Assembly: GCA_963978895.1 (NCBI GenBank)
Contig: OZ022247.1
Span: forward strand, 14,054,812-14,118,811
Length of the DNA: 64,000 bases
DNA from: Erpobdella octoculata
Lineage: Eukaryota > Annelida > Clitellata > Hirudinida > Erpobdellidae
Direction: 5' to 3'
Shown here: one piece after another, positions 1 through 9,895 of the stretch
How positions within the stretch are numbered: position 1 is the stretch's first letter
Layout of the letters: each line of letters begins with the position of its first letter
The notes under the pieces: model-generated
What the model saw: the letters and a program-made list of their open reading frames with translations, nothing else
What the model was told of the DNA's origin: nothing
Database searches by the model: none
Made by a program: the position numbers and the translations under genes

Positions 1-126
1 GAGTAAACTTTCTATCAGCCTTTTTTGGGCTCAATTCTCTTGTTGTAAGTATTATTAAAATATTGATATTGGATATTGTTAATATATTGTTCAATGAGGT
101 GTTTCATTTAAAAGTTTATTCTGCAG

Positions 127-266
127 TGAGAAAAGATTTCATGGAACCAGTGCTGGATGAAACTAATATCAGTTTAAATAAAATTGAAAAGATTGACATA
201 AAGCACAAGCCCAGATACTACAACTCAAAGCCTTTTAATGATCCTATCTTTCTTTCCTCTGTCAAA
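127..266 (+). CDS. Possible upstream coding exon (unassigned)
   Basis: An open frame flanked by a plausible acceptor (ctgcag before 127) and donor (gttagt after 266). It enters in phase 1 and leaves in phase 0, the phase needed to join the first certain LOXHD1-like exon at 13500. The roughly 46 residues (start RKDFMEPVLDETN) are not PLAT-like and match no family I recognise. It could be an N-terminal exon of the PLAT gene, part of another gene, or chance. Low confidence. Confidence 0.3.
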
Positions 267-1822
267 GTTAGTATTTCATTATAAGTAACTTTTATTGCCT
301 TTTCACCATATAGTCTCTTAACAGATTTGAACCATTCTTTGATTTGCAAAAACACTTTCTCAGAGATACCACAGACATTTTCGTCATTCAAATTTTTTGT
401 TGATTTTGATGCAGCTTATATTTAGCAGCTAACAGCTTTGTAATTATTTTGTATTATTATTAAATGGTTGTTTGGATTTCTTCAGAATGTTAAACATTTT
501 TAAAACACTTTATTAAAAAATATATTTGTTTTAATTCATGAAAAATGTCACAGCAGATGTTTGGAATTTTAAATAGGCATGTATTCGGAAGTGAGGAGTT
601 GCATTAAAAAATAATTGGATTTGCACTTAGTCACATTTGTGTGTGTCTAGGGGTTTTTCATTGGATCCATGTCTTTAGTATAACATTTTTTAAATTAGCC
701 TAACTAGAGTTTACAGTGGTTTAGGTGACTGTAAGAACCACTGCTACATGAATGTATCCAGCTTGTCCTAGTTTCATCTTAAAAGAATGATTTAACAGTA
801 ACAATATCAGTCCTCAGTTTATTCCAGCTGTTGTCCACTTTTCGGCTGAAAAATCTTTTTTTAGATTTCTTGTAGATTTTGCATCTATGGCCTTGCAGAC
901 CTAAAATTTGTTTATGCATCTAATGTGCACAAATGAAGGCCTGGAGAGTTTTAAAATAAGACGTGGCTTTATAAATAAACCAAATTGTATTGGTTGAATG
1001 TATTTGATATATTATCGAAAATACATTTGATATATTAAGATTTTTTAATTTTTAGAGCCCTGTCTTTTTTTTCATGACCTTTCCAGGCACATAAATGTGT
1101 GAGTAGTCATAAGTATTTTTCCAAAAGTTTTACTTCCAGCTATGATCATTTTCGAAAATATCCAAAAATATATTTAAAAAAATCTGATGTGGGATGTATC
1201 TTCCCATCTCTCCCTGGATCCGTCCGTGATATCAACCATATACTAGTTGCTGTTTACAAATTGTTCTGTTCTAGTAGGTTTTCTTTGAACAAGAGTGAAA
1301 CCAATTCTTTCTTTATTCTATGATAAAAATAAAAATACCTACTCTTATGAATCAACTTTATATTGATGATAAACCCTACCAACTGTGTGCATTTCTTCTG
1401 GTAAATTCATAGATCACCTTACACTGAAAAACCATATTGATTTTGTTAAACCTGAAGTTGCTAAAAATTTGGAACTGTATCTCTTATTTTTAATCTTGAG
1501 TAGGCTGAAAGCATTGATGCATATTGAAATAAGTTAAGCAAGATTGGCAGTTTTTGTTATGTAAATAATAATTCAGATTTTTATTTAATTAGCAGCATAT
1601 AAATGACACTTTGAAAAAATTCTTGATGTTGTTGGTTGTAATTTGCATTAGTATTACTTTTTATTAGTTTAATATTTTAATGCCTAGGTTTTATTCTCTC
1701 GATTTTGTTTTAAATTAGGGAAGGAGCGTTTGCTCTCATTGCCCCCCTGGATCTGCCAATAAGCTGGAAAAAATAAAATATTGGTTGATCCTGGAAAGAA
1801 ACAAGCTTATTTAAGCAAACAG
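267..1822. other. AT-rich non-coding stretch
   Basis: No gene, RNA or repeat could be supported here. Open frames are short and lack recognisable domains. If exon 127-266 belongs to the PLAT gene this is intronic. Confidence 0.5.
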
Positions 1823-3604
1823 TTATTCATAGGGTATGCCATCTATATCACTGTCACTATATGAGTCTGGGACAGTTATTTTGTTTTCTTTTGGAAAATC
1901 TGAACTGAAAAAGATACTTTGCAGACTGTTAAGATATTCACTAGAAAAGACAGTTTTTTTCTTCCAAGCCATAAAGCATGACATCACTTTTAGCTTAAAA
2001 GGTTCAGCTTTGACAGAACCATGTAAGTTTTTATAAATATCATGAAACGTTTTGAAAATTTCTGGCAGTTTGGTTTTTAAGTATTTTTTGAAAAGAAATG
2101 CATAAGGTGTTTTGGCACTGCTGTTGTGCAGCAAATCAGAAACTAAATACAGGGAAGCAATTTGTCTTGGAATAGGCATATCACAAATAGAAAATGACTG
2201 AGCTATGAGTTCAACAATTTCTTCTGCTTTTTCAGCATGATTCAAGCACCACATCATGCTTTCACAAATATTAACCTTTTTTGATGTTAGATTTTCTAAT
2301 ATCTCTTTTAATTCATGTAGATGACTGGCTGTCAGCATCTGATTCTGCATACTTTCCTGATGTAGTTCTTCAGCATGCACTTGTGCAAATGAGTTCAAGG
2401 GTGGGGGCCTCCACACGGATCCGTCTTTAAACATATGGAATTCTTTTGTTCTCCAAGAAAAAAGAGAATCTCCCTGTAACACAGAAAACAATTTCCATCT
2501 GTAATAAACATGAGTTTGGCTCTGATTTTCAAAAAGAAAACTGAATAATGGGTTATAAAATTCTCTGGCCATGACCATAGCTTCAAACATGGGACCTTCT
2601 CTAACTACAAACTCAATCATTCGATGTATTATGTGCAAGACGGTTGAGTCTTCAGGAATTACAACCTTAACTATGAGGTTTTTTAAATTATTTTTATCGT
2701 GAGAATTTTCAAATTGAGTATTTTGAGCATTGAAAGGTTTACCTGATAAAGGAGGGAGACATGTTGATTCTAAAAAATCTGGATGAATATAGATTGGATA
2801 CACAGGAATGGGAATTGCTTTACCCCAACCTAATTTAATCTTAAAATCCATTATTAGTTTTCCTTGCAAGTGTAATAGAGCTCTTTCAGCATCATTTCTA
2901 TTCATGAATGCAACAAAACCACAGTTTTTTCTTTTTATGTTTTGCTCATCTCTCATAATTTTTACGCTTGCCAATGGTCCATATTTTCCAAAAAAATCAC
3001 ATATGTGCATTTCAGTCATTTTTGGATTGATATTTCCAATGTATAAGTTTGTGTTATTTTTATCTGTAGAACTGTTTTGTTTAAATTTTTCATCAGCTAA
3101 AATAATTTCCTTGTTTATGTCAATTGTTAGGTGATTTCTGTATTGATTTTTTTCATTGGCAAGGGTTGGTTCTAGTGATGTACCTCCGTGATCCTGTTGC
3201 AGAATCTTTCTCTGTTGTCTCTCCTCCTGAATAATTTTTAATTTTTCTCTATAAAGAAATAGATTGGTTTTTTTATTTTTCTCTGATGTTAATGTTTTAT
3301 TCATAACAGGATTTTGCAAATGACTTATTTCTTTGGTTTCAAAGATGACGTTGTCTGGAGACAAGTTCTCATCAATTTGTATATACAAGTTCTTGTCACT
3401 GAATTTTTCCCCATTTTCTTTTACCCACATATTTTTGTTTTCCTGGTCTTCAAAAGATTTAACAAATTCTTCATATACCTTATCAGTTTCTCTCTTATCC
3501 TTTTCTTTCTTCATTTCTTCTATTTCTTTTCTTGAAAGTCTACCTATGTAGTTCAAGTTTTTATTGTTTGATCCCTGAAGTTTGTTTTTATGCATGTTTT
3601 TCAT
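1823..3604 (-). CDS. U2SURP: U2SURP (SR140)-like protein, intron-free and C-terminally truncated
   Basis: One uninterrupted 593-codon frame. Residues about 185-265 are an RRM (RNP2 LYIGNI at 187-192, RNP1 KNCGFVAF at 226-233). Residues about 320-375 are a SURP module (HRMIEFVVREGPMFEAM, then FLFENQ and YYRWKL). Residues about 425-570 are a CID-type helical domain. The N-terminus keeps the SRKEIEEMKKEKDK and LKIIQEERQQR helices. This order is diagnostic of U2SURP/SR140, a U2 snRNP-associated splicing factor, normally about 1000 residues with an RS-rich tail. Here the frame stops right after SDIDGIP, so that tail is missing. The lack of introns suggests a retrocopy, but no clear poly(A) tail or target duplication was seen. 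The long intact frame suggests it is young or under selection. It is antisense to the PLAT gene. Confidence 0.85.
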   Translation of the reverse strand: MKNMHKNKLQGSNNKNLNYIGRLSRKEIEEMKKEKDKRETDKVYEEFVKSFEDQENKNMWVKENGEKFSDKNLYIQIDENLSPDNVIFETKEISHLQNPVMNKTLTSEKNKKTNLFLYREKLKIIQEERQQRKILQQDHGGTSLEPTLANEKNQYRNHLTIDINKEIILADEKFKQNSSTDKNNTNLYIGNINPKMTEMHICDFFGKYGPLASVKIMRDEQNIKRKNCGFVAFMNRNDAERALLHLQGKLIMDFKIKLGWGKAIPIPVYPIYIHPDFLESTCLPPLSGKPFNAQNTQFENSHDKNNLKNLIVKVVIPEDSTVLHIIHRMIEFVVREGPMFEAMVMAREFYNPLFSFLFENQSQTHVYYRWKLFSVLQGDSLFSWRTKEFHMFKDGSVWRPPPLNSFAQVHAEELHQESMQNQMLTASHLHELKEILENLTSKKVNICESMMWCLNHAEKAEEIVELIAQSFSICDMPIPRQIASLYLVSDLLHNSSAKTPYAFLFKKYLKTKLPEIFKTFHDIYKNLHGSVKAEPFKLKVMSCFMAWKKKTVFSSEYLNSLQSIFFSSDFPKENKITVPDSYSDSDIDGIPYE

Positions 3605-3776
3605 TGAGTCTGAGCTTCTGTCATTTAGAATCCTTGTTGGTAAATGCTTTTCTTTTATCTATACACTTGAATCGTAATAATGTCCTAACAATTTTAGTTA
3701 TTTAAATTTTTTACTTTTCGGAAAGTCTTTTTAATCAGAATTTGTTTAAGAGCTTTTCAAGGAAAAAGAAAAAGTT

Positions 3777-3778
<2 letters not shown>
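3605..3778. other. Short spacer upstream of the U2SURP-like ORF
   Basis: AT-rich sequence between the U2SURP-like start codon and the first (TA)n array. No promoter motif can be supported. Confidence 0.4.
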
Positions 3779-3842
<64 letters not shown>

Positions 3843-3862
3843 AAAATAGGAAAAAGAAAAAG

Positions 3863-3952
<90 letters not shown>
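3779..3952. repeat. Two (TA)n arrays
   Basis: Two pure TA dinucleotide tracts (3779-3840 and 3867-3951). They are separated by a short AG-rich piece that duplicates the sequence just before the first tract (ggaaaaagaaaaagtta), so the array looks locally duplicated. Confidence 0.95.
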
Positions 3953-3953
<1 letters not shown>

Positions 3954-5097
3954 TAGCGGGGTTACCCGGCGTTGCCCGGGGTTTTTAGAGGTTTTTCTAA
4001 TGTTTGTCTCTCTCGCTCCCGTTTTATTCTCCACTTTCCCGTTTTCGTCGCGCTCCCGGTCGCTTTTCCGCTCTCGGTCGTTTTCCAGCTCCCGGTCGCT
4101 TTCCCGCTCAGAAGTTTTGTTATCGATTTTCTCTCTTGCTCGCGTTTCCTTCCAAGCTTGCTCTCCCGCTTCCAGTCGCTTTCCGCGTTCCCGGTCGCTT
4201 TCCGCGTTCCCGGTCGCTTTCCCGTTCCCGGTCGCTTTCCCGTTCCCGGTCGCATTCCCGTTCCCGCTCACGCTTGTTCTTCCGTTCCCACTCACGCTTG
4301 CTCTTTCGTTCCCGGTCACGCTTGCTCTCCCATTCCCGGTCACGGTTGCTCTCCCGTTCCCGTTCACGCTCATTTTCTCTTTTCCATTCTTTCATAACTT
4401 CTTTTAGCCTATAAAACGTAAAATAGATTGGCTAAGACTATATATATATATGAATGTTTGTGGGTTAGTTTGTCTATTATAGAAACGGGAAAGCGACCCG
4501 GAACGGACAGCGAGCGGGAACGGAAAAGCAAGCGTGAGCGGGAATGGGAGAGCAAACGTGAGCGGGAACGGGACAGCAACCGGGGACGGGAAAACGACCG
4601 GGAGCGGGAAAACGACCGGGAGCGGGAAAGCGACCGGGAGCGGGAAAGCGACCGGCAGCGGGAAAGCGACCGGCAGCGGGAAAACGACCGAAAACGGGAA
4701 AGCGATCAGGAGTGGGAAAGCAAGTGGGAACGGAAACGGGAGAGAAAGAGACAAACATTAGAAAAACCTCTAAAAAACCCGGGCATCGCCGGGTATCTCC
4801 GCTAGTACATACATAAACACACACACAGACACACATACATGCACATACACATACATACATACACACATACATACGCACATACATATATATATAGTTCCCG
4901 CTGGCTCACCCGCTCCGCTCCGCTCATTTTGTGACGGATTTCAAATTTTTTTTCTCTATATTTGATTCCCCTTGACTCTCAAGGTTGTGTGAAAATTTTA
5001 TTACGATCGGATGAATGGTGTAGCAATGCATAAAGGACATGAATATATACATATATACATATATACATACAAACATTCATTTTTATATATATATAGA
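3953..5097 (-). mobile_element. Non-autonomous Helitron (family 1), with a second copy nested head-to-head
   Basis: Read on the - strand the element starts with TC at 5097 (preceded by A, then TATATATATA and AAAAATGAATGT). It ends with a GC-rich hairpin and CTAG at 3953-3956, followed by T, the Helitron A|TC...CTAG|T rule. Positions about 4436-4805 hold a + strand copy whose hairpin and CTAG end at 4802-4805. The two interiors (4010-4390 and 4490-4750) are inverted arrays of a degenerate 15-18 bp GC-rich unit (cggtcgctttcccgttcc type). Open frames rich in Arg-Glu or Pro-Val come from the repeats and are not genes. Confidence 0.75.
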
Positions 5098-5106
5098 TAT
5101 TTATTT

Positions 5107-5604
5107 CCAAAATCGCTGAAGCTCTCGATCAAAGAAACTTTGGCATTGGCCTATTCTTGGACCTTGCTAAAGCTTTTGACACCGTAGATCATGAGATACT
5201 ATTGAAAAAGCTAGAGTACTATGGAAGTCTGGGGAGTTCCTCTTGACTGGTTTCGGGATTACATGAAGAACAGGTCGTAATATGTCTGCTACAACAATAC
5301 TTTCTCACAGACCTTACCCATAAACTGTGGTGTACCACAGGGCTCCATATTGGGTCCACTCCTATTTATTATCTATATCAATGACTTACCTTTAATTTCT
5401 AACTTGTTCAGTTTTTCATTATTTGCTGATGATACTGCTTCTGGTGACAATTTGAACATTTTATTTGACAATATTAATAATGGTCTCATAATGTATCTAT
5501 AATGTGTTCTGTGCATATAAGCTTTCTTTAAATGTAAAAAAAAAACAGCTATATCTTATTTCATTCAAAAAACAAACCTATCTCTACTAATTTATGTCTC
5601 ATGC
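5107..5604 (+). pseudogene. CR1/Jockey-like reverse transcriptase fragment, 5' part
   Basis: Frames contain RT motifs in order: GLFLDLAKAFDTVDHEIL, then CGVPQGSILGPLLFIIYIND, then the catalytic LFADDT region. Stops and shifts between the blocks show it is dead. The frame continues at 8029 after the foldback element, so the RT was split by that insertion. Confidence 0.8.
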
Positions 5605-6119
5605 GTGTGAAGTTAGCCTCGAGGCTGGCAATGCTAATTAAAAAAAAAACAAAAATTGCTTGCCCTGGGGCTGTGCTATACATTGTTGGATGGGGTATAA
5701 AAAATGAAATCGAATGGTATATTTGGATTGTCTTCGGTTCAACAAATAAAAAAGTTATAAGCGAAAAACGACGATTTTCCGCCGAAAATTGCATAAAATC
5801 AGCCTTGACTCTACTTTGAGAAAATCTATCTTGTTTTAAACTTCTGCCCTGGGTATATCCGAGACGCTTGTTTTTAGATAATTCAATATCAAATCCAACA
5901 ATATAACCTTCGCTTCTCAAAGTTAATAAATAAAAAAGTTATCGAATAAAACGTCGGACCGTATACCAAAGAAACCGAGAAACCGAAACATAAACAGACG
6001 CTGCGATTGGACAATCGAGTCTAGCTCACTGTGGCTAATTATGCAAAATATTCAAATAAGCAAAGTGCTACTCGTTAACATGTTAAAATTTTATTTTTAA
6101 GAAACCTCTATTGAACTTA

Positions 6120-6251
<132 letters not shown>

Positions 6252-6539
6252 GCAAAATTTTTTTATTGTTTTTCTCGTTCCCGTTTCCTTGCTCTCACGA
6301 TCCCGGTCGTTCTCACGATCCCGGTCGTTCTCACGATCCCGGTCGTTCTCACGATCCCGGTCGCTCTCACGACCCCGGTCGCTTTCCCGATTTATTACTA
6401 CGGTGCAATTAGGTCTTTTATATATATAAAAATAACGAACTTTAGGGAAAATTTTATTTTTAAGAAAATATATTGAAGTTTACGATTAAAAATTAAAAAA
6501 CGTGCATTTTTGGTGAACCTACATTTTTCACACTCCACC

Positions 6540-6716
6540 ATGACAAATTATTGTTTGTATTGCGGGACCGGTGGAGAGGGTGCAGGTGGGGACTTGGTGG
6601 GGTGTGAAAAATGTAGAAGGTGGGTTCACCAAAAATGCACGTTTTTAATGTATTCAAAGGAAGAGTTTAAAACGAAACATTTCACTTGCGTGCTATGCTT
6701 AGATTTTATTAAATAG
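6540..6716 (+). CDS. PHD-type zinc-finger mini-protein in the centre of the foldback element
   Basis: A 58-codon frame from ATG 6540 (the frame is open upstream to 6510). Cysteine/histidine spacing is C-x2-C, C-x2-C, H-x2-C, C-x2-C (CLYC, CEKC, WVHQKC, CVLC), the C4HC3 pattern of a PHD finger. PHD fingers bind histone tails, and similar fingers occur in ORF1 proteins of some CR1-type retrotransposons. The frame spans both inner inverted-repeat arms and the loop. Expression is unproven. It could be a captured ORF1 remnant. Confidence 0.6.
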   Translation: MTNYCLYCGTGGEGAGGDLVGCEKCRRWVHQKCTFLMYSKEEFKTKHFTCVLCLDFIK

Positions 6717-6792
6717 GTATTTTTTTTACAAAAATTTTCATTAATAAAAATTTTTAATCGTAAACTTCAATATATTTTCTTAAAATTAGGTC

Positions 6793-6830
<38 letters not shown>

Positions 6831-6941
6831 CGAACTTTAGGGAAAATTTTATTTTATCGTGAGAGCGACCGGGATCGTGAGAACGACCGGGATCGTGAGA
6901 GCAAGGAAACGGGAGCGAGAAAAACAATAAAAAAATTTTGC

Positions 6942-7019
<78 letters not shown>

Positions 7020-7502
7020 TATTTAAGTTCAATAGAGGTTTCTTAAAAATAAAATTTTAACGTGTTAATGAGTAGCCACTTTGCATATTTGAATATTTTG
7101 CATAATTAGCAGCAGTGAGCTAGACTCGATTGCCCAATCGCAGCGTCTGTTTATGTTTCGGTTTCTCGGTTTCTTTGGTATACGGTCCGACGTTTTATTC
7201 GATAACTTTTTTATTTATTAACTTTGAGAAGCGAAAGTTATATTGTTGGATTTGATATTGAATTATCTAAAAACAAGCGTCTCGGATATACCCAGGGCAG
7301 AAGTTTAAAACAAGATCGATTTTCTCAAAGTAGAGCCAAGGCTGATTTTATGCAATTTTCGGCGGAAAATCGTCGTTTTTCGCTTATAACTTTTTTATTT
7401 GTTGAACCGAAGACAATCCAAATATACCATTCGATTTCATTTTTTATACCCCATCCAACAATGTATAGCACAGCCCCAGGGCAAGCAATTTTTGTTTTTT
7501 TA

Positions 7503-7696
7503 CCAATGCTTTTATTAACTCGTCGGCTCTGTTTCTCTGTCTGTTTCTCTGTTTCAAATCTTGCAATCAATTTTTGAGTCACTTCCTGATGATAGATTTT
7601 TTTCAAATTTTGCATACATGCTCAAGATAGAAGACAATGCAATATTCAATTATTAGTTTTACAATAAGTCAATTAATTTAGTTAATTTTCTTGAGG

Positions 7697-7744
<48 letters not shown>

Positions 7745-7990
7745 TATTATATTTATTTGTTGTATATTGCGACTTTAATATAAAATAAAAGAGTAATATA
7801 AGAAAAAATTGATTGCAAAATTTTTGTTTATGAGCTTAATGGAAATCGCAATGCTCTTCGAACCATATTACGCCAGGCCAGACTTTAATATAAAATAAAA
7901 GAGTAATATAAGAAAAAATTGATTGCAAAATTTGTGTCTTAATTACATATAAGAGCATTGGTTTTAAAAATTCGTTTTTAATTTACTTGT
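7503..7990. mobile_element. Insert in right foldback arm, homologous to 43040-43385
   Basis: Starts 'accaatgcttttattaact' and matches the segment upstream of the Helitron 3' end near 43618. It breaks the symmetry of the foldback arms. It contains a (TA)n tract and a direct duplication (7769-7820 and 7881-7940) of 'gactttaatataaaataaaa'. Probably Helitron-derived. Confidence 0.6.
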
Positions 7991-8028
7991 TTTAATTAGC
8001 ATTGCCAGCCTCGAGGCTAACTTCACAC

Positions 8029-8760
8029 ACGTCTTAACATGGGTAGACCACATTAAGCATGTTAAATCAAAAGTTTCCAAAAACATTGGAATCCTATCTA
8101 GACTATGCCATTATATAAATACACAAACTTGTATTATGTTATATTACGCATTTGTCTTTCCTTTCATTTCTTACTGCAATATTGTATGGGCTTCTAATTA
8201 TCCAACACGTCTTCTTTCTTTACACATTCTGCTCAAGAGACTCATCAGAATTATGTTTTTTTTACATCCTCTTTTTTCTTGTAAATTCAAATTCACTGAA
8301 AATAAGTTTTTAAACATTTATCAAGTAAATTTATTTCAAATTAGTTTATTTATGTATAAATATTCTAACACTTTGTTACCTCAATCCTTTAACGATTTTT
8401 TCTTAAAGTCATAAGACGTTCATGCTCATTTTTTGCGGTCATCTAATCTTTTTCGTCCAGAATTTGCTCATACAACACTAAAAACTTTCTCGATTAAATG
8501 TATAGGTCCACGTACATATTCAGTCATTCCTATCTCTATAAAGGCCTCCGAGTCCCTTTCGCTGTTTAAATCCTGTCTCAAATCATATTTATTGAAGCAA
8601 TAGTCATAGATATGCATGTTTTCTTTTGCTGATTGGAACTAAATTATTACTTGCACGGGTCATCCTTAAGCGAGATTTCATCTCTTCGGATGTTCCCTTG
8701 GGCATTACTATTTCTCTATTTTGTTGTTTGCACTCATTTTTTCAATTTTTAATTCTATTT
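8029..8760 (+). pseudogene. CR1/Jockey-like RT fragment, 3' part
   Basis: Continues the RT broken at 5604. It encodes VDHIKHVKSKVSKNIGIL and then the thumb region (CIMLYYAFVFPFISYCNIVW and a downstream frame to about 8414), typical of CR1/Jockey C-termini. The 3' UTR ends near 'cccaataaataaataatatata', running directly into a (TA)n array. Confidence 0.75.
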
Positions 8761-8799
8761 GTCTTTATTGTTAATTGTTTCTGTTATGCCCAATAAATA

Positions 8800-8802
<3 letters not shown>

Positions 8803-8898
<96 letters not shown>

Positions 8899-8966
8899 TG
8901 TATGTGTATGTGTATCCAAGTTTCTGATATATGTGGCTCGTAAAAACATATCAATGCTATGTTTCC

Positions 8967-9030
<64 letters not shown>
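8803..9030. repeat. (TA)n arrays flanking a tRNA-like-unit fragment
   Basis: (TA)n tracts at 8803-8895 and 8971-9030. Between them (8914-8970) is the 3' end of the 356-bp tRNA-like unit found at 57875-59790 ('ccaagtttctgatatatgtg'). Confidence 0.85.
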
Positions 9031-9033
<3 letters not shown>

Positions 9034-9232
9034 TTTAAATAACTAGGAATCAGATTTTCACGAATGCAAGCTCTATTAAATATAACGGCCCATTTCTTAT
9101 TGCAACACTTTTGAATCAAATTCGTCAGCTGTCTCCATTCTTTTCTTATGTTCAAAACAGTACAAACATTTTCAAAATCTTTATTTAAACGAGTAGACCG
9201 GCCGGTTTCGGCATTCGCCATCATCGGTACTC
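9031..9232 (-). pseudogene. Penelope-like element: 5' segment with RT N-terminus
   Basis: Encodes KEWRQLTNL, then [19 protein letters not shown], a pattern typical of PLE N-termini. It lies downstream of the main PLE body (9460-12396, same strand), so this is the start of the next unit in a tandem or permuted (pseudo-LTR) arrangement. It is cut by (TA)n at 9030. The equivalent segment of the other PLE is at 49013-49152. Confidence 0.65.
9191..9232 (-). ncRNA. Hammerhead-ribozyme-like motif (type I) of the PLE
   Basis: Read on the - strand: stem I 5' side GAGTA, core CCGATGA (U4 changed to C), bulged U, stem II GGC/GCC with loop GAAT, GAAA, stem III CC/GG with loop GGCC closed by A-U, C17, then stem I 3' side TACTC. 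All three stems pair perfectly by eye. Hammerhead motifs are known from Penelope-like elements. The U4 change should reduce or abolish activity. Confidence 0.65.
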
Positions 9233-9459
9233 AACTGTTTAAATGTAAACAACATAGACATATATACCAATATTTAAGACGACAGGAAAGTTTTTTAAAT
9301 CGAATATATTAGAATTTGTAAATAAAATAACTTAAAATGAACTGAAATGTATAATTAAAATATATACTATAAAACTAAAGAATTAAAATTTTTTGTAAAT
9401 CAGTCTATAAAAAATATTGTAATCCGATAAAGGCGGAACTATTTAAAACCAATTATGAA
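9233..9459. other. Short AT-rich spacer between PLE body and 5' segment
   Basis: No coding signal. It sits between the end of the C-terminal repeats and the ribozyme motif and is probably PLE untranslated sequence. Confidence 0.4.
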
Positions 9460-9895
9460 TCACTGTCTTTTCCGACGCAATGTAACATCACCACTATTGA
9501 TCATATGGCAAAAGGACATTATAACCGCATTTCCACTGTCAACAACACCTTCATCTTCCCTGCTGCCGTCAGCCTGTGTGACTGTGACATTAGAAAGGTG
9601 TCTTTTCTGACGCAATGTAATATTACCACTATTGATTATATGGCAAAACGACATTGTAACCGCATTTCCACTGTCAACAACACCTTCATCTTCCCTGCTG
9701 CCGTCAGCCTGTGTGACGGTGACATTAGAAAGGTTATGAATCACTGTCTTTTCCGACGCAATGTAATATTACCACTATTGATTACATGGCAAAACGACAT
9801 TGTAACCGCATTTCCACTGTCAACAACCCCTTCATCTTCGCCGCCGCCGTCAACCTGTGTGACGGTGACATTAGAAAGGTTCGAAGCAATCTCCG
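9460..9895 (-). repeat. Tandem coding repeat at the PLE 3' end
   Basis: Three units of about 132-147 bp. Each contains 'acgcaatgtaa', 'ccactattgat' and 'ccgtcagcctgtgtga'-like blocks. On the - strand they encode a repeating peptide of about 44 residues (SNVTVTQADG...EDEGVVDSGNAV). The first unit lies inside the PLE frame; the others follow its stop. Confidence 0.8.

Noticed and set aside
63..126. Start of a protein at position 63
   Set aside because: The frame is open, but the region before 127 looks intronic and has no ATG in context at 63.
3962..4397. Arg/Glu/Ser-rich open frames on both strands
   Set aside because: They follow the 15-18 bp Helitron-internal repeat in several frames, so they are not genes.
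7575..7610. CTGATGATAG in the foldback right arm and again near 43119
   Set aside because: No GAAA at the proper distance and no stems.
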